This document shows positions 1 through 13,387 of a DNA stretch of 64,000 nt, piece after piece (the stretch's first letter is position 1; each line of letters opens with the position of its first letter). This DNA is from Numida meleagris. Lineage: Eukaryota; Chordata; Aves; Galliformes; Numididae. The notes beneath the pieces were generated by a model. The model did no database searches and was not told where the DNA came from. It saw only the letters and a program-made list of their open reading frames with translations. A program made the translations under genes and the position numbers. Location of the stretch: NCBI RefSeq assembly GCF_002078875.1, contig NC_034409.1:62521874-62585873 (forward strand). Reading direction: 5' to 3'.

Positions 1-1771
1 TCTTGCAGCTAGCAAAGCACAAGCTGGAAGGAACCCAGCTTTGGATTTCAGGGCTGAGATATTTTTTTTTTCAGGATGCGTATTTAGGAAAACTTGTCTT
101 TTGGTAATTGCAAGCAGGACTGGTTTCAGAATTAAAGGATGAGCACGGACCGCCATATGATGTTGTGTTGTTTTTCCTTGGAGGAGTAACTACAATTTAT
201 AATCACTGCCTAGTCTGCAGCCAGTTGGCAGGAAGGCTGTTGTGAAGGGATTGATTATTAGTGGATGCTTCATTGTGCTGTCCAAGCCTGAATTTCTTGA
301 TCTAACCAGTTTCCTTCGCTTGGAATGGCTGCAGTCAGCAGAGAGGAGAGAGATGCATCTTCCCATTTGGCAGTCCTATTTCTTGTTCATGGGATATGCT
401 CGGGAAAAAAAGGTCAACAAAAAGTGTCAACACTTCAGCGTTCTCATAGAAAGCCAGCTGTCTAGCTGACTGTCTGGAGGCTGCCTGCAATTTTTCTGCT
501 CCCTCTTGGGATTCTCTCTGTAAATGCATTCATTTTAAGTGTGGTGGCTTAACAAAATTATGTCTGTTTGGTGTGAGCATCCTGGAGGCTGTGTTTCTGG
601 GTAATGCACCGGGAAAGGAGAAGTGTCACCAGGAAGGTGATCTTGCTTTCAGAAACGTGTACCTGCCCTGCAAAGCAAAGGCACGCTGGCAGCTGCAGCA
701 GCAGCAGGAGCTGAGTTAGCATTTATACTGGCAGCAGAGGACATGCAGAAGTACAGTTGCAACGGTGCAGACTGGAACTCGGACAGCATCATCTCTTGGG
801 CCCTTTTGGGAGATACTTGCGGGGCTTGGTCACACAGAACCACACCTTGCTGCAGCTAGGGATTAACCTGGACTGCCTAATTAAAAGGTAGCATGGGCGC
901 AGCTGTGCGAAAAACAGTGGTGCTGCTGTGGCAAAGTAGCAGGGCTTTGAGCAGGAGCAAGAGTGCAAGGGTTGCTTCAGAACTGTACTGTGCCATGTGG
1001 CTCACTGTAGCCGAGCTTCTGGCCTAGGGGAGAGGCTGAGCTGCTGTGGCTGGGAGAGGACAGCTGAGCTAATGCTTGAAGAGCAGGGACTCCACGCCAG
1101 GGCTTGGAAGGACGATCCTAACCCTCTGCTTCTCCTTCTGTCCTCCCCCACTACCAAACCCCCTCTCGGGCTGTGTGGAAGTGTCCCAGTTCTTGCAGCT
1201 GTGTTAATTGTAATGGGTCATTTAGTCCTGAAATCCCTGTTTAAAAGGGGCAAGTCCTTGCCTCGTGTGACAGCTGCCGCCTTGCACTTTTCCCCAGGCT
1301 GGAAATAACTGCATATGACACAGAAGCAGAGAGAGGCATGGGGGAGGGAGGAGGCTTTCTGGTTTCCTCTTAGTTCTCTAATGGCTTTGCTGTGCGATTC
1401 TTTTCCCATGTGGACCATAGCAGAGTCATGCCCCACATATTTAGCAGCGCTCTCAGTTGGCAGTGCCTAGGTGATAGGCGAAGGGTCTTGCGCGCTCTGG
1501 GTTCCTGACTGAGTGGAATATTCTTGGCCATCTGGGAGCAGAAGCATGGGGCGCATGGTGGTGACGCTGGACGCTTGCCTGGAGCACTGGGAGCCTGTCC
1601 GGAGCCAATGTGCTCACCCGCCTGGAAGAGAGAGCTGTGCTGTGTTCTGTGTGATGGTGAGAGGGAGGGCAGAAAGGTTTTCCTCTTCCTACTCCCATCC
1701 CCTCCCCAGAATCCCAGAGCCTGAAGCCCATGGAAACATGGCCAGCTTTTCCTTCTAACTGAAGGGCTGTC

Positions 1772-1920
1772 TCCTGATTGGAATGACAGCTTTGAACTGG
1801 AAGACATTATTTCATTAGCGTGCTAATCAGATACAGAGATTACCTGATTGGCTACTTAATAATTAAATGAAGTTGCCTGTAATTCTTTGAGCACACACAG
1901 AACTAATTAAATTAACCCTT
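1772..1920. promoter_or_regulatory. CNE-like block with clustered homeodomain-type cores
   Basis: An AT-rich stretch with two GATTGG (inverted CCAAT) boxes, a TGACAG (Meis/TGIF-like) core, and many TAAT/ATTA cores. These include the inverted pair ATTAGC-GT-GCTAAT at 1814-1827 and TTAATTAAATG-like runs. It is low in CpG and has no coding potential. This density is typical of developmental enhancers, but function is inference. Confidence 0.35.
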
Positions 1921-4897
1921 CACTGCCCTGTGTGCCTGGGGTGCACTTGTGTGAAATGGAGAGGGTGGCTTCTCCAACGTGGGGACTGCGAGCAGGAGGG
2001 GGCAATGGTTGTGATGCAGCCAGGTCTGGGCTGGCAGGGTGGCCCTTTCTGGTCAGGAGCCTGGCAAGGAGGAGTAGATAGGCAGTTTCACCCTCCAGTT
2101 GAGTTTGGCTTTGTCTGCCTGGCAGGTGATCAATGTGGATGGATGGCAGTGCTCTACCAAAAAATCTTATCTCCGAATAGCCTGAAGAACGCACTGAGCT
2201 TATGGAAGTTGATGCCCTGGTGTGCATTGTAAGCCAGCATGGCTTTTTCCTCACACAATGAAGAGCCAAGCATTAGAGAAGTACGATGCACTTCACAGTT
2301 CTTTAGGAGGAACAGTCAAGTGGAGATCAGCAGAAGTTCTCCTGCACCTCCAAAGCAGACTTCCCCCTCCCCGGCTAGCACGCAGGCCCACGCTGCCAAG
2401 TTACCTCCCTGCATATTACAGGATTCCACTGACTGAACTTCTTGGCCACCCATTTCTGCCTCTTCAATGGCCGCTTGGGGAACTGCATTTTGCATGTGCT
2501 TATAGGAATGCAAGTGTATCTCCTGCAGTTCGAGGAGGGCATGGTTGTATTAATGCCATGGTTTTGTTAAAGATTATAAAATGAGTGTGAAAAGAGTAGT
2601 AAGAACGTTTTAGCTGTATTTTCCAGCCCCGGTGCTGTGCCTGATCTTTCAGCTTTTGTAATGCCAGAGGTGTGGCACAGTTTCAAATTTATAGTGAAAG
2701 GCTAGATTTATAACTGTTGCCTGTACTTGTGAGAATATCGTTATACCATTGAAGACACTGTGATTATTTCATTGCTAGGGTCAAAAGTGAGCATCTAGAC
2801 TTTTTCCTTCAGCTTTTAGCCCTGAGTGCTAGGTTGATGCAGCAGGAAAGCCACCTTATAGTAATGCAGCGCTGTTCCCTTGCTGCTGTCGCCTTCTAGA
2901 CTTTGCCCGTACATGTTAAAACGAAACTGTCAAATTAAACACATTTCACTGTCATCCAAGACTAAACTTGGCAGGAAAAAAGCCCTTGGACCTTCTGGCC
3001 CAAGTTAACCATGGCTGGCTTCAGCTACCCCAGTAACAAATTGCTCTCCCATCCAGGACGTGTAGGATGGCTTTTCACTTTCCTGTGGTCCCTGCTGCAA
3101 GATGTGTTCCCTTCCTCTCCAAGGACTGGTGGTAGCAGTGGTGCCCTCGGAGTCCTTAGTGGAGGGATAAATATCTGAGCCACTGCTTTGTCCTTAAAAT
3201 CTGGCTTCTGCTTGACAGGCAGCCTGAAATGCCAGTGAGAACAGATCAGGAGACGGAGGAAAATAGGGATGGTGCAAAACAAAACAGCAGCACTCAGGGT
3301 AATGAGGTGGTTGTGATGCCCTGTCCCGTAGTGAATGTTCTCTTGTGAAAAATGATCCCTCGTGTTGACCATCTATAGATTTGGGCACGCTGACAGGGTT
3401 TGAAAGATCAGAGTGAGCACAGAGTAATGCCGGTGAGCCTGGAGATGGCGTGTGCCCTTTGCCCAGACCCCTGGTGCTCACCTTTCGAGGGCAGCCATCA
3501 GGGCTGTGTGCCCTCTGCCTGGGCTGGCCTCTCCTGTCCTTTGTGCACCCCACAATGCCCGGCGGCAGACCCGGAGCTGTGGGGCCCACCTCTGGAGAGC
3601 ATGGACTGGAAAAGTTGGGTCTGAGGGAGGTGGAGAAAGCGTGCTCAGCACATGTTGGGTGACATTTGGGTCCCCCAGCTGCAGCAACTGGTTAGGTTTG
3701 GGTATTATTAATATTTGATATTGCCTTGTTGTAAAAGAGCAGTGAGTAAGGCTTGGCTGGTCTGTTGTTGCAATAAAAACTGTTTTCTGAGGAGATTTCT
3801 GAAACAAAGAAGATCCTGGCCTGTGGTGGAAGTGGCCATTTAAATGCATCTGGCCATAAAGATGGTGCCTGCCAGCAATGTTGATACCAGAGCCGGAGAC
3901 GTACTCATGTGGGTGAAATCCTGCTCCACAGGGCAGGGCCTGAATGCCAGAGATTGGGCCTGGGGATGGAGCTCAGGGAGGCTTTTTACCTCTTCTGGCC
4001 TCCTCTTTGTTTTTGTTTATGGGTTTACAAAGTCAGATTAGCATTTCAATGCCGTACCTCTGAGGCAAAGGCCCTTGGGGTGCGGTGGAAGGCGGTGGAG
4101 CTGAGCTGTTTTGGGATTACTGGCCTGTCCTACAGAGGTGCTTCCTTGGGGCTGGAGGAGCAGAGCCCGAGGCCTCGTCTGTGCTGGGAATGGGCCCAAA
4201 TTGCAGCCATCCGTCCAGCTGCTCTGCTGCCAAGACTTAAGGTGGATGGGCAATGTCACCCTGACCTCTCGTTGGCCTTATTTTCAGGGAACACAAGTAG
4301 CACGAATTCTAAGGAAAAAGCGAAAAAGAAAAAAAGCTGTGAATCCAGAAGCTGTTTGCTTTTTCCTCCCATAGCTGATGATTTTATACCTCTCCACAGG
4401 CTTGCCTTTGCTTTAATCCTTGGAATCTCCCTTCCACAGTCCTATTACTTTAACAAAGCTGGGCTGTGAATGAAGCAGTGATGTTTGCCCCTCTCTTCTC
4501 TCTGTAAGGCATAAGGCTCAGTCACAGCGGTGTAAATGTGGAGCAAGTCCAGTGGCTTCAAGTGATGTACCCCCATTCCTGCTGTAATCACAGAAAGCAG
4601 AATTATATCTTTGGGATATCCCATTTGTTAACTACAAGTGACTTCTGCTTGATGTGGTACCCAATCTGTACAACAAATGTGGAGCGCTACACAACAGTAC
4701 TGTGGAGCCCTGTAATACACAACAGTTGTGTGTGGTTGAGCTCGCAAATATGAGTTTACTCAAGAAGCTGAAAGAAGTAACTAAAAGGCAAGTGAATGAT
4801 TAAATGGATCATACGGCGTTCTTCCCTCTGTTTGAAGGGGACAGGGTATTCTTTGGTGGAAAGTCCATCTCAAAATTCTCAGTTTGTAGCTATTAGC

Positions 4898-4921
4898 AAA
4901 AAAAAAAAAAAAAAAAAAAAA
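4898..4921 (+). repeat. Poly-A run (24 nt)
   Basis: A pure A run, with no processed-gene sequence or SINE body in front of it. Confidence 0.95.
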
Positions 4922-6283
4922 GAAGTTTAAAGCCTGAATTTCTCCAAACTGGTTTCACTTTCTTGGTTGTGTGTGGTCAACGCCCAAGTTTTTATTCCGA
5001 TATAGGATTTTAAAAACTTAATGCTGTGTGCTGCCTATCTGCTTGCTCTAGGACACCTTCATCCCCACTTCCCCCCGTGTTACTGTTTGTCTGCTGTCCG
5101 GGAGAGAAGTCATCTAGAGTGCTGCTGAGAGAATGGGGAAAGATGAGCTGGAGATATTGTTATGCTGGAAGGTGTTAATTGTTGCTATCAATCACTTGTT
5201 TGATTTCTAGAAAATCGCAGCAGTGCTTGAAGTTGTGCCTGAGCCACACAAATGGCAGAGGCTCTGCGAGTTCCCCATTTCTCTTTTGAGTGATTATCTC
5301 CCCATTACCACCCCAAAAATTAAACTAAAACCAGCAGTGCTGTATGCAGTTGAGCCAAGAGGATTACCCTAAGTGTTAAGGTGCATGTGCCCTGCGTGGT
5401 GGCTTGGAGGGGCGAGATGTGGAGCACAGAATGTATTAGGGGATGCTGAACTGCATGGGGCTGCTTCTGGCTTCCCTAGAAGCAGAGGAGCAAATGAGAG
5501 TGATGTTTTCTTCTGTGACGTTTCCTGGCTATTGGACCAGATGCTTGACATTATCTAGGGCAGAGCCTCTGGTAGGAGAAATACCCAGCTGCCAAATAAA
5601 ATCTCTTATCTGTACTCTGGGACTGCTGCCCAGAGGGAGGGCAAGTGAGAGCCTCTGTTCACCCTGCAGGAAGGGGTACAGGTCTAACCTGTGTCTCCAG
5701 AAGAGCAGCTTGCTCTTCTGCAGCTGAAGAGAAGAAATCCTGTCCCCTGCTGGCCTTTCTACCAGACAAAGCTGGGTCAACCCCGATTTCCTAGATATTT
5801 TTTTTTTTCCAACTTTCTGGATGCAAGAACAAGCAAAATGGAGAGTGCTATGTGGCATGGCTTCTCTCCACTTTATCCTGGGTATGCCAGGATGTTTATT
5901 TCTGCCATCAAAAAGTCCAAGGTGTGTTGGATGTTACTGAGCTGTACCTCTTACTGTTCATACAGACGCATGCATCCAGCTCCAAGTGCTTGTTCATCAT
6001 GCTCCTTTGGTCATGATGGAGTGGAATACTGCAGCACTGGTGTCCTACCATTGGTGTAATGGCTTTACTTTTTGCTTGACCTTGACCCTTTGCAGTGTGC
6101 AGATGGTTTTGTGCTATGTCATGCATGGAGAACAGAGTGAAAGAAGGCAGCTGAACAAAGAGAGGTGATTCTAAATGAAGACCAAGATCCTGACAGTGTA
6201 AATGATCTGTGGAGAGCAAGGTTACTCAAAAGCTGTTCAGAACTTCTCCTCTCTTCAGGAGAGATGGATAAGGAAACACCACT

Positions 6284-6390
6284 GTAGAATCAGAGAAATA
6301 CATAGAAGGAACCTCTGGAAGTCTCTAGTCCAACTTCCTATTTGGATCAAGACTGTTGCCAACAGTGGGTCAGGTTAACTGTGGTCTGTA
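6284..6390 (-). mobile_element. CR1 LINE 3' fragment, diverged
   Basis: Read on the minus strand, this is a CR1 3' end: the plus strand shows TAGAATCA, then GGAACCTCTGGAAGTCTCTAG and TCCAACTTCC, a diverged form of the avian CR1 tail. Confidence 0.6.
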
Positions 6391-6493
6391 AGGTATATCA
6401 TGCTTTTCTGTGTTCTTTTCCCTTCTCCCACTAGCCCAAAAAGAGAGCAGAATTGTTCCAAAAATTAGATCAGGGAGCTAATGTGGCTGGTGG

Positions 6494-6497
6494 ATTA

Positions 6498-6531
<34 letters not shown>

Positions 6532-6532
6532 G
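6494..6532. repeat. (TA)n microsatellite
   Basis: About 39 nt of alternating TA with a single C interruption near 6516. Confidence 0.97.
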
Positions 6533-9500
6533 GATTAGTTTTGTGAGCTGGCTTACAGAGTGGCCCAGCAAACAGTTGTGCCAGCCATTGCATGGTGTAG
6601 AACTTGGAATAAGTGGTAGGAATGAGAAAAGGGGCAAGAATAACTTAGTGTTGAAAGTGGACTGCCATGTCAGACTGATCGTGCAGGGTTTTGTCACTGT
6701 CAGTGGAAAGAAATTGATCTTTGAGAGATGAGAAGAGTCTATTTTAGACTGGAATGAATCACTCTGAAGGTGTTTCTTTCTGTGGGGATGATGGAGAAGA
6801 ACGGAGTGCACCAGCTTAGGCAAGACACCAAATGTAAGCCTCACTTTGTGACTGTTTTAAAAATGGAAATAGCAGCATACCTAATTAATATCCAGAATAC
6901 TTCTCCTTCACTGTTATTGTAAGCATAGGAAATTTCACCAGCTAGAAGCAGAATCCCAAACTTCCAACAGGGCAGGTGCAAGCTCTAATGAAACCATGAA
7001 AATTCGAATGCTAACTGTAATGTAACCAAGTGTCAGCTCTGGGGAGAAAAAAAATGTCTAAACTACCTGCCTTTGGGTAGGTTGCCCATAAAACGGGGCT
7101 GTTCCTGCATGCTTTTCAGCATTTGTGTCCTGTAGTGAGTGCTTCAAAGAGCAATATTCTCTGCTTGCCTGCTAATGTAATTTGTACTTGAGCTCAAGTG
7201 GTAGCAGCGGTAGAGGTGTCTGTTTCAAAACACTGCTGTGACATGATAGCAAGGGGTTTATTGTGTGTTATTGTTTTCTGTGTTGAAACTGATGCTAAAT
7301 GATTACAAATTCAATTACTTGACAGGAAACTATAGATTTACAGTTGTCTGTGCAACCTTTAATCCATCGTCTTGTACCTGCAGATGATGATCGTTTCTAA
7401 TTACAGGGTCACATGCTTTTTCCATGGGAGAATGGCAGAGCTCTCTTTGTAGGACAGATGGTGCTGAGAGTATAAATCAAGGCTGAGCACTGAATGAAGC
7501 TGTTATATGGTTCTCACCTCATTTACTGAAGAAGTTTGAAGGTGGGCAGGAAATGAGAGGCTGGGGCTGCTACAGAAGAAAGGTCTGTCTTTCGGTTAAG
7601 AGCAGGCGTAGTGCCATGGTTCTTTCTCCAGTGGCAAAGCAGCCTTGAGGCCCTTGGCTCTTCCCTGTTTTACTCTTGCTCCTTGCCCAAGAGATTGCAG
7701 CCTCCTTTCATCCACCAGTATTTGTATAGGGAGGAAAGAAAGAGAGATGATCCAGGCTCCAGAAGCAAAATTCCTGCTTTATTTTTTTTCTCTAACTGGA
7801 AAGTTTTTGGTGTTCAGCCTTGCAATGCAGTCTTCAAGGGTATGAGAGAGATGTAAAGGAGAAAGTTCAGGTTTTGCAACAGAAGTGTACTGATGTTCAG
7901 TCTCCGCACTCATCTCCGTTGCGGGTTATGCTAGGTTTATGCGGGTTAAAGCTCTACCTTTAGAAAGCACCGAGAGCTTGCTACTGAAGTTGGTAACGAT
8001 AGCCAGAGCCTGCCCACGATGTGGGTTCTCTGAGCAGCTTTGGGCAAGGTGCCTTTCTCTCCCTTGCTGTCACTGGTGCTTATTGCTACCTATCCACGCT
8101 GGAAGAACAACAGTTAAAAGTCTGTACGCTTCTAAATGCTGCCATAGAACTGCCATGCAGGGGGTTTGTGGGACTGTTTTTGAGATTGAAGGAGGGGAGA
8201 CCAATCTCACACTGAGGTGCAGTGGCTGGATGCTTAAATTGAGTGGTGAATTCTGCAAGCATCAGTTGTTTTTTTTTTTTTCTTTTCGATTTCTCATCTG
8301 TCAGATCAGATTAAAAATCATTAACTTGTAAATGGGTTGAGAAAAGAGTTCATGCTCATTTGATTGAGATACTATGTGGAGGGCCACCGCAGGAAAAGGT
8401 CTATGAAGCGATTAATAGCTTATTTGGTGGCCGGGCTTGGAAGCTATGTAGCAAATTGGACATAGGGATACATAAAGAATGAGAAGGATAAAAATCAATA
8501 TTGAACAGCTGTCTCTCCTTCCTAGTCACACTCTCCCGTGTACTGAATGAAGTGTAATGGAGAGGTATGTGATTACTCATTTAATAGCTATTATAAAGGG
8601 TATGAATAATGGGACAGACCTCAGGTTGTTTTTACAGTCTTTAAATGTAGCTTTTGCTTTGCACGCTGTCACCTGAACTGCTGTGGAGAATCAGCAGTCT
8701 GTGGAGATGATACAAAAGAGGTAGTAATAAGTGGGACGGAATGGAAATGTAGAAACCAAAAAATACTCCCAGTTAACAACGAGTTAATAGTGAACTGCGG
8801 CTTTGGTGTTTTCGTTTGAGTGAGGAAAGGAAGAAATGGAAAAAATAATAATTAAGGCTACTGGAATTGGTAGAGGGTGAGAATAGAGGGAATTGTCGGG
8901 ATCAGTCGTAGGGAGAACATCATACTGATTATAGATTTGAACTATTCTGCTCTCTGTTTGATTACCAAAAGACTCAAAATTACAGAACGTGCAGCTCCAA
9001 TTCTGAAGACAGACAGTTTTTCTGATAGACATACCTCAGACCTAACTGTTTCTTTTTAATAACCTTTGTAGCCTCAACAGGTCTGTGGTTTGGAAAAATG
9101 CAGATTTCCGTATGTCTGACGGGGTAGGCTGTGTGGTGTGCATGTTCTCAACGAGCTGGCTAGTGCTGAAGCTGCTCCGTCGCCTTGGAATAATAGAATC
9201 TGGGAACAATTAAGAGGCAGCGTAATCAGTTCCTGGGGGCAGGAGCGTACCCTCTTGCTTTTCAACATTCTCTCGTCTGACTCATGAACTCTGTTGATTG
9301 ACTTGGGAAGCAAATGAATTCTGCTCTCCTCTGCAGGAAAGAGTTATGGAGGCAAGGTGGTGAGAGGAATACATCACATCTTGGGCAGCTCCTGCCCTCT
9401 CTTCTGTGAAATGTGTGGAATTTACAATGGCTACTTAGCTGCTAAAGGAGCAAGGTTTTTTTTCTTTTTTTTGGCCTTGAAGTTTTGTCCAGCCTTTAAA

Positions 9501-10579
9501 TTAAGGGTTATAGCCAGGAAACACTTGTACTTGAGCAGAGAGGAAAATCTTGGCAGTTTGCTAGAAAACCAATCGCAACTAACAACTACGGTTGTCCAAA
9601 AATAAAGGAGCAAAAAGGTTTTAAAGTTCCTCGAATACATGTTGATATAAGAGTGGAAATGGTTTGTTAGAATTTGCAGCTTCCTAGGCAACTTTCTTCT
9701 TGCTCAGCCGTCCTCAGGCAGGCAATGATCTCTTTCTTGGGGTACAGGTAGATGTCCCCGGTGTGACACACCTTTGTATTTCCATGTTTCCTTCCTGCCA
9801 GCAGTGCTGCGGGTACTGGCGGCTGGTTGATGAGTGGGGCAGGGCTCTGGCAGGTGAGATGCGGTGCTGTGGGTTACGTGAGCTGCCACAGACTTCCTGT
9901 GCAACCTTGGGCAGCTCACAATATGAGCCAGATCATCTGCCTTCCAGTCCTACATGTGTAAAACACAAGAGCCTTTACAGCACGAGAGCGCTCAAAGCAT
10001 CTTTTTTTTTTTTTTCTTTAGCAGCATTACTTAGTTCTTTTGCCAAAAGCCTCTTCCTTTTTTCCTTTTTTTTTTTTTTTTAATACTGCATGTGATGACT
10101 ATACACTCTAGAAAGTTGCTTGTTTCTCAAGCACACAGAGAGGGGGAATACAGGCGTGCAACAGACCAAAGCGCCAGTGTAAGGAAGAGACAAGCTGCAC
10201 GAGTGGGACTTGTCTTTAACCAAATTTGGATTATGATGGCTTAGGTTCAGGGAGGAGAAAAGGGGACGGTGTTAAATCTAACTCCCAGAGCCCTAGCTGG
10301 GTGGTGACTGGAGAGATGGTGGGGCTGGGAGGGGGAGAAGAGGCAAGCACACAGAAAATCAATTCCTGCTCCCTGGAAAACATGCATGCAGAATGATATT
10401 GGGGCGGGCGTGGGGGCGTGCAAGCAAGTAACATCCCAGAAGCTGGAAGAATAAAATGAAAAGGCAGCAGGATCAGCACACAGATGAAAGGCAGCCCCTT
10501 TAACATTTGCTCCTGGACTCTGGCAACTCTCAGCAGTTGGCTGGAGACTAAGCTGGACGGTCCTGTGGAGCTTCAACAA

Positions 10580-10852
10580 AGGGACGAAACAAACCCCCGT
10601 CCCCCGGGGCCCCCCTCCCCGACAACGCGTGAAACAACTTGATAAATGATTGCTCTGTCAAGGGACGCAGGGATGGAGACGTCTGGGAGCGCAGGGGGAA
10701 TGCGTCCAATTCAGGCTCACGGGGAGCTTGGGCTCGGAGAGGGGAGAAGAAAGAGGGGCGGTGGGATCAGGGGACGGGGCGCTGCGACATCGCTAAGTAT
10801 GCAGGGGCACCAGTCCCCAGCAGGGCTACGTGAGGGCTCAGCCCCCACCGCC
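10580..10852. promoter_or_regulatory. CpG-enriched patch, possible intronic promoter or enhancer
   Basis: I count about 19 CpG dinucleotides in roughly 280 bp, against CpG-poor flanks. The patch has C/G runs at 10594-10620, an ACGCGT site at 10625-10630, and GGGGCG GC-box-like sites near 10756 and 10776. There is no TATA box in a usual place and no first exon of CECR2 could be fitted: the open frames there meet a GTGAGG donor-like site at 10830 in the wrong phase for exon 2. Confidence 0.4.
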
Positions 10853-11784
10853 ACTGTAATGAGGGTGGCAGGAAGCACAGCCCCCAAGCCTGGTTGATAG
10901 CATTGAAAGCTAGAGGGAAACTATTCAGGGGAACATTAATTACCCTAAAACAAAACCGAGAGGAGTTTGCAGCTGGGGCCCAACACTTCACATTCCCCTC
11001 CCTCCCCGGCTGCTTGTCCAGGGTACATGTGCGCCAGCCCTTGGCTCGGCCTCCTTACTCACACTGTGGAGCTTGGACATGCAGACCCTTGGTGTCGGCC
11101 TGTGGACCTTTTAGAGCTGTTGATGGTGTCCATGAAAGAAGCCAAGTGCCACCACCACTAAAAAAGTGACGGCAACCCTCCGAGATCTTGGTTTCCTATG
11201 TCGTAGTTTTGCGGCAAAGTGTAGGAATTGTAGCAGTTGGAGCTTGGTGTGGTCTTGGGTAACCTGAGGGCCTCCACCTAGAGCAAGCAATGGAGTTGTG
11301 TCGTTCTCATTCTGTCCTGCTGGCCTCTGGAAGGGATATGGCAGCAGTAGCTATGGTGTTTCCTCCCTCCCCCTGTGGGACTGGAGCAGAGGACTTAATT
11401 TAGAGCGGTCCTGAGCTGCTGGTTAACAAGCGCTTGATCCAGGAGGCAGCTGCTGCTACCACTCGCAAGGTGACCCGTAGCCCCGCTCCCGCCTGTCCCA
11501 GGCCCTGATCATGAGCACCTGTTGCCAGGAAAAGAGAACCCAGCAACATTTATAAATCAAATGAGTTTGGGGCAAACTTCTACATCCAGCTGATGGAGGG
11601 GAAGGGGCTGAAATAAGTTTTGTTCTTGTTCCGAGTATCAGGTTACTGTCACCCATCCAAACAGAAGCTGGCTCGTCTTGCTCTTGTGCCACATTGGCAA
11701 TACATGTTAACAAAAGTGACTAAAATGTGGAGCCTGCACATTGGAGAGGGTGTTTGGAAAAGGACTCACCTGCAGTGATAGCAT

Positions 11785-12306
11785 GGCATTCATTTCATAC
11801 TGCGTCCAGGTGTGGAGTCCTTGGTACCGGAAAGAAGCAGACCTGTTGGAGTGTATCCAGAGGAGGGCCACAAAAGTGATCCAAGAGATGGAATGCCTCT
11901 CCTGTGAGGACAGGCTGGGAGAGCTAGGGCTATTCAGCCTGGAGAGCAGAAGGTTCCGAGGTGACCTGACAGCAGCTTTTGAGTATCTAAAGGGGGACTA
12001 CAGGAGAGAAGGGGACAGAATCTTTAGCGGGGTCTGTTGTGATAGAACAAGGGGAAATGGTTACAAGCTCAAAGAGGGTAGATTTAGGTTAGATATAAGG
12101 AAAAAGTCATTTACAGTGAGAGTGGTGAGGCACTGGAACAGGTTGCCCAAAGACGTGATGGATGCCCCATCCCTGGAGACTTTCAAGGTGAGGCTGGATC
12201 AGGCCCTGGGCAACTTGGTCTAGCTGTGCATGTTCCTGTTCATTGCAGGGAAGTTGGACTAGATGGCCTTTAAAGGTCCCTTCCAACTCTTAGGATTCTA
12301 CGATTT
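11785..12306 (+). mobile_element. CR1 LINE, 3' end of the pol ORF plus 3' UTR
   Basis: This is the end of the CR1 pol ORF (ORF2), still open for about 140 codons to a stop at 12221-12223, followed by a short CR1 3' UTR. Diagnostic peptides are CVQVWSPWYRKEADLLECIQ, RRATKVIQ, ELGLFSLESRRFRGDLTAAF and DRTRGNGYKLKEGRFRLDIR. It is strongly 5' truncated: there is no endonuclease and no RT core, so it cannot move by itself. The 3' end, at about 12300, has a decayed ATTCTACGATT octamer. The long open frame is a remnant of a transposon, not a host gene. Confidence 0.92.
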
Positions 12307-13387
12307 AGGCTGCTCACCCTCCAGGTTGGCAGTAAAGGTTGAGGCTAAAACTAGTGTGCTCAGAGCCCTTTAGCACCTCCCCAAATTCACCTTGTATCTA
12401 CAGAAGATTAACACATTTTGCCACAATTTATAGGAAGATTATTTTGGAATAGCTGCAGATATGGCAGAAGAGCTATGTGAAGTGCCCCTGCAAGATTCCT
12501 GCGTAACCTTGCAGGGTAGGCACTTGTGCTCATTTGGGGCTAAGTGAAATGATGTTCTGCTGAGTTAAGTAAGGACCTATTTATAGTGTAGAGAGACTGG
12601 TTCCTAGTGCAAGCAATGTTGCAGATTAGGAGGATAGGTGATAGGGAATTAGTCATCCCTTTTAATGCTCAACCTCGCAGAGAGGTGGAACTGCTGGTCA
12701 CTATGTCTCCTCAGTCGTGCAGAGACAGTCATCACTGTGGTGTGTAACAGAGATGATTCTCAGCCCTGAGAACTTCCTTAGACTTAACTTTTGGAAAGAG
12801 GGTACTGTTTGTCAAACTTGCCTTGTATTAGGAAAAAAAAAGACATTGTCTAGAAAGACTGTTGTTTGGATTGTTGGGAAAGGAGGGGGAAATAGGAGGA
12901 GGTTTCATATAATGTCTCTACATTCTTTCTTCAGTTTATTTCTTGTAGGCCTGAAACAGTGGTGACAAATAGTGGGGGAGCACAACAACAAATAATTGTT
13001 CTTTTGCTTTGCTTAGACTATTTTATTTGTGATCATTTGCACTGAGTTGCAGCACCCAAGTGTAAAAGTGCAGCACCGGGAACTTTTTAGAATGTAGACC
13101 TTTCCTTGCCATCCAGCAGGGAACGAATCTTGTCTTTTAACCTTGTATTTTTGCAAGTGCATACATCAGTGAGGAATGTAGACACCCAGTTTTTTTTTCA
13201 TTTACTGCTGATTCGTCTAGGACTCTGCCACCACCGTGTAGCATTTCACCTTTTTCACCAGCAGCCTTGTCTAATGCTCAGGCAGTAACCTTCCACAGAG
13301 GGACAGAGAGGATAACTGATTGCAACGATTTCTTTTCAAGCCCCTGAGATATTTTACCGGAAGCTGTAGCCTTACTTAGGGATAGTG

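Larger units (their letters stand above)
1..11740 (+). other. Putative CECR2 intron 1 or upstream flank, left part
   Basis: No exon, RNA gene or conserved protein was recognised. The many short open frames have no family resemblance and overlap in several frames. Contents: a CNE-like AT-rich block at 1772-1920, a poly-A run at 4898-4921, an old CR1 tail at 6284-6390, a TA microsatellite at 6494-6532, T-rich runs near 8269, 9457, 10004 and 10065, and a CpG-enriched patch at 10580-10852. That this is intron 1 is inferred: exon 2 starts in phase 0 at 36300 and no first exon was found to its left. Confidence 0.6.

Noticed and set aside
3909..4469. 186-codon open frame on the plus strand
   Set aside because: No family resemblance, low-complexity basic stretch (KEKAKKKKS), no splice or promoter context, overlapped by other frames. 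Chance frame.
4898..4921. Poly-A as the tail of a processed pseudogene or SINE
   Set aside because: No gene-like or SINE-like sequence, and no poly-A signal or target duplication, in the kilobase before it.
10639..10897. Open frames in the CpG patch as a CECR2 first exon
   Set aside because: The best donor-like site (GT at 10830) leaves phase 1 or 2, while exon 2 needs phase 0, and no WWEVPAIAHF-like N-terminus is present.
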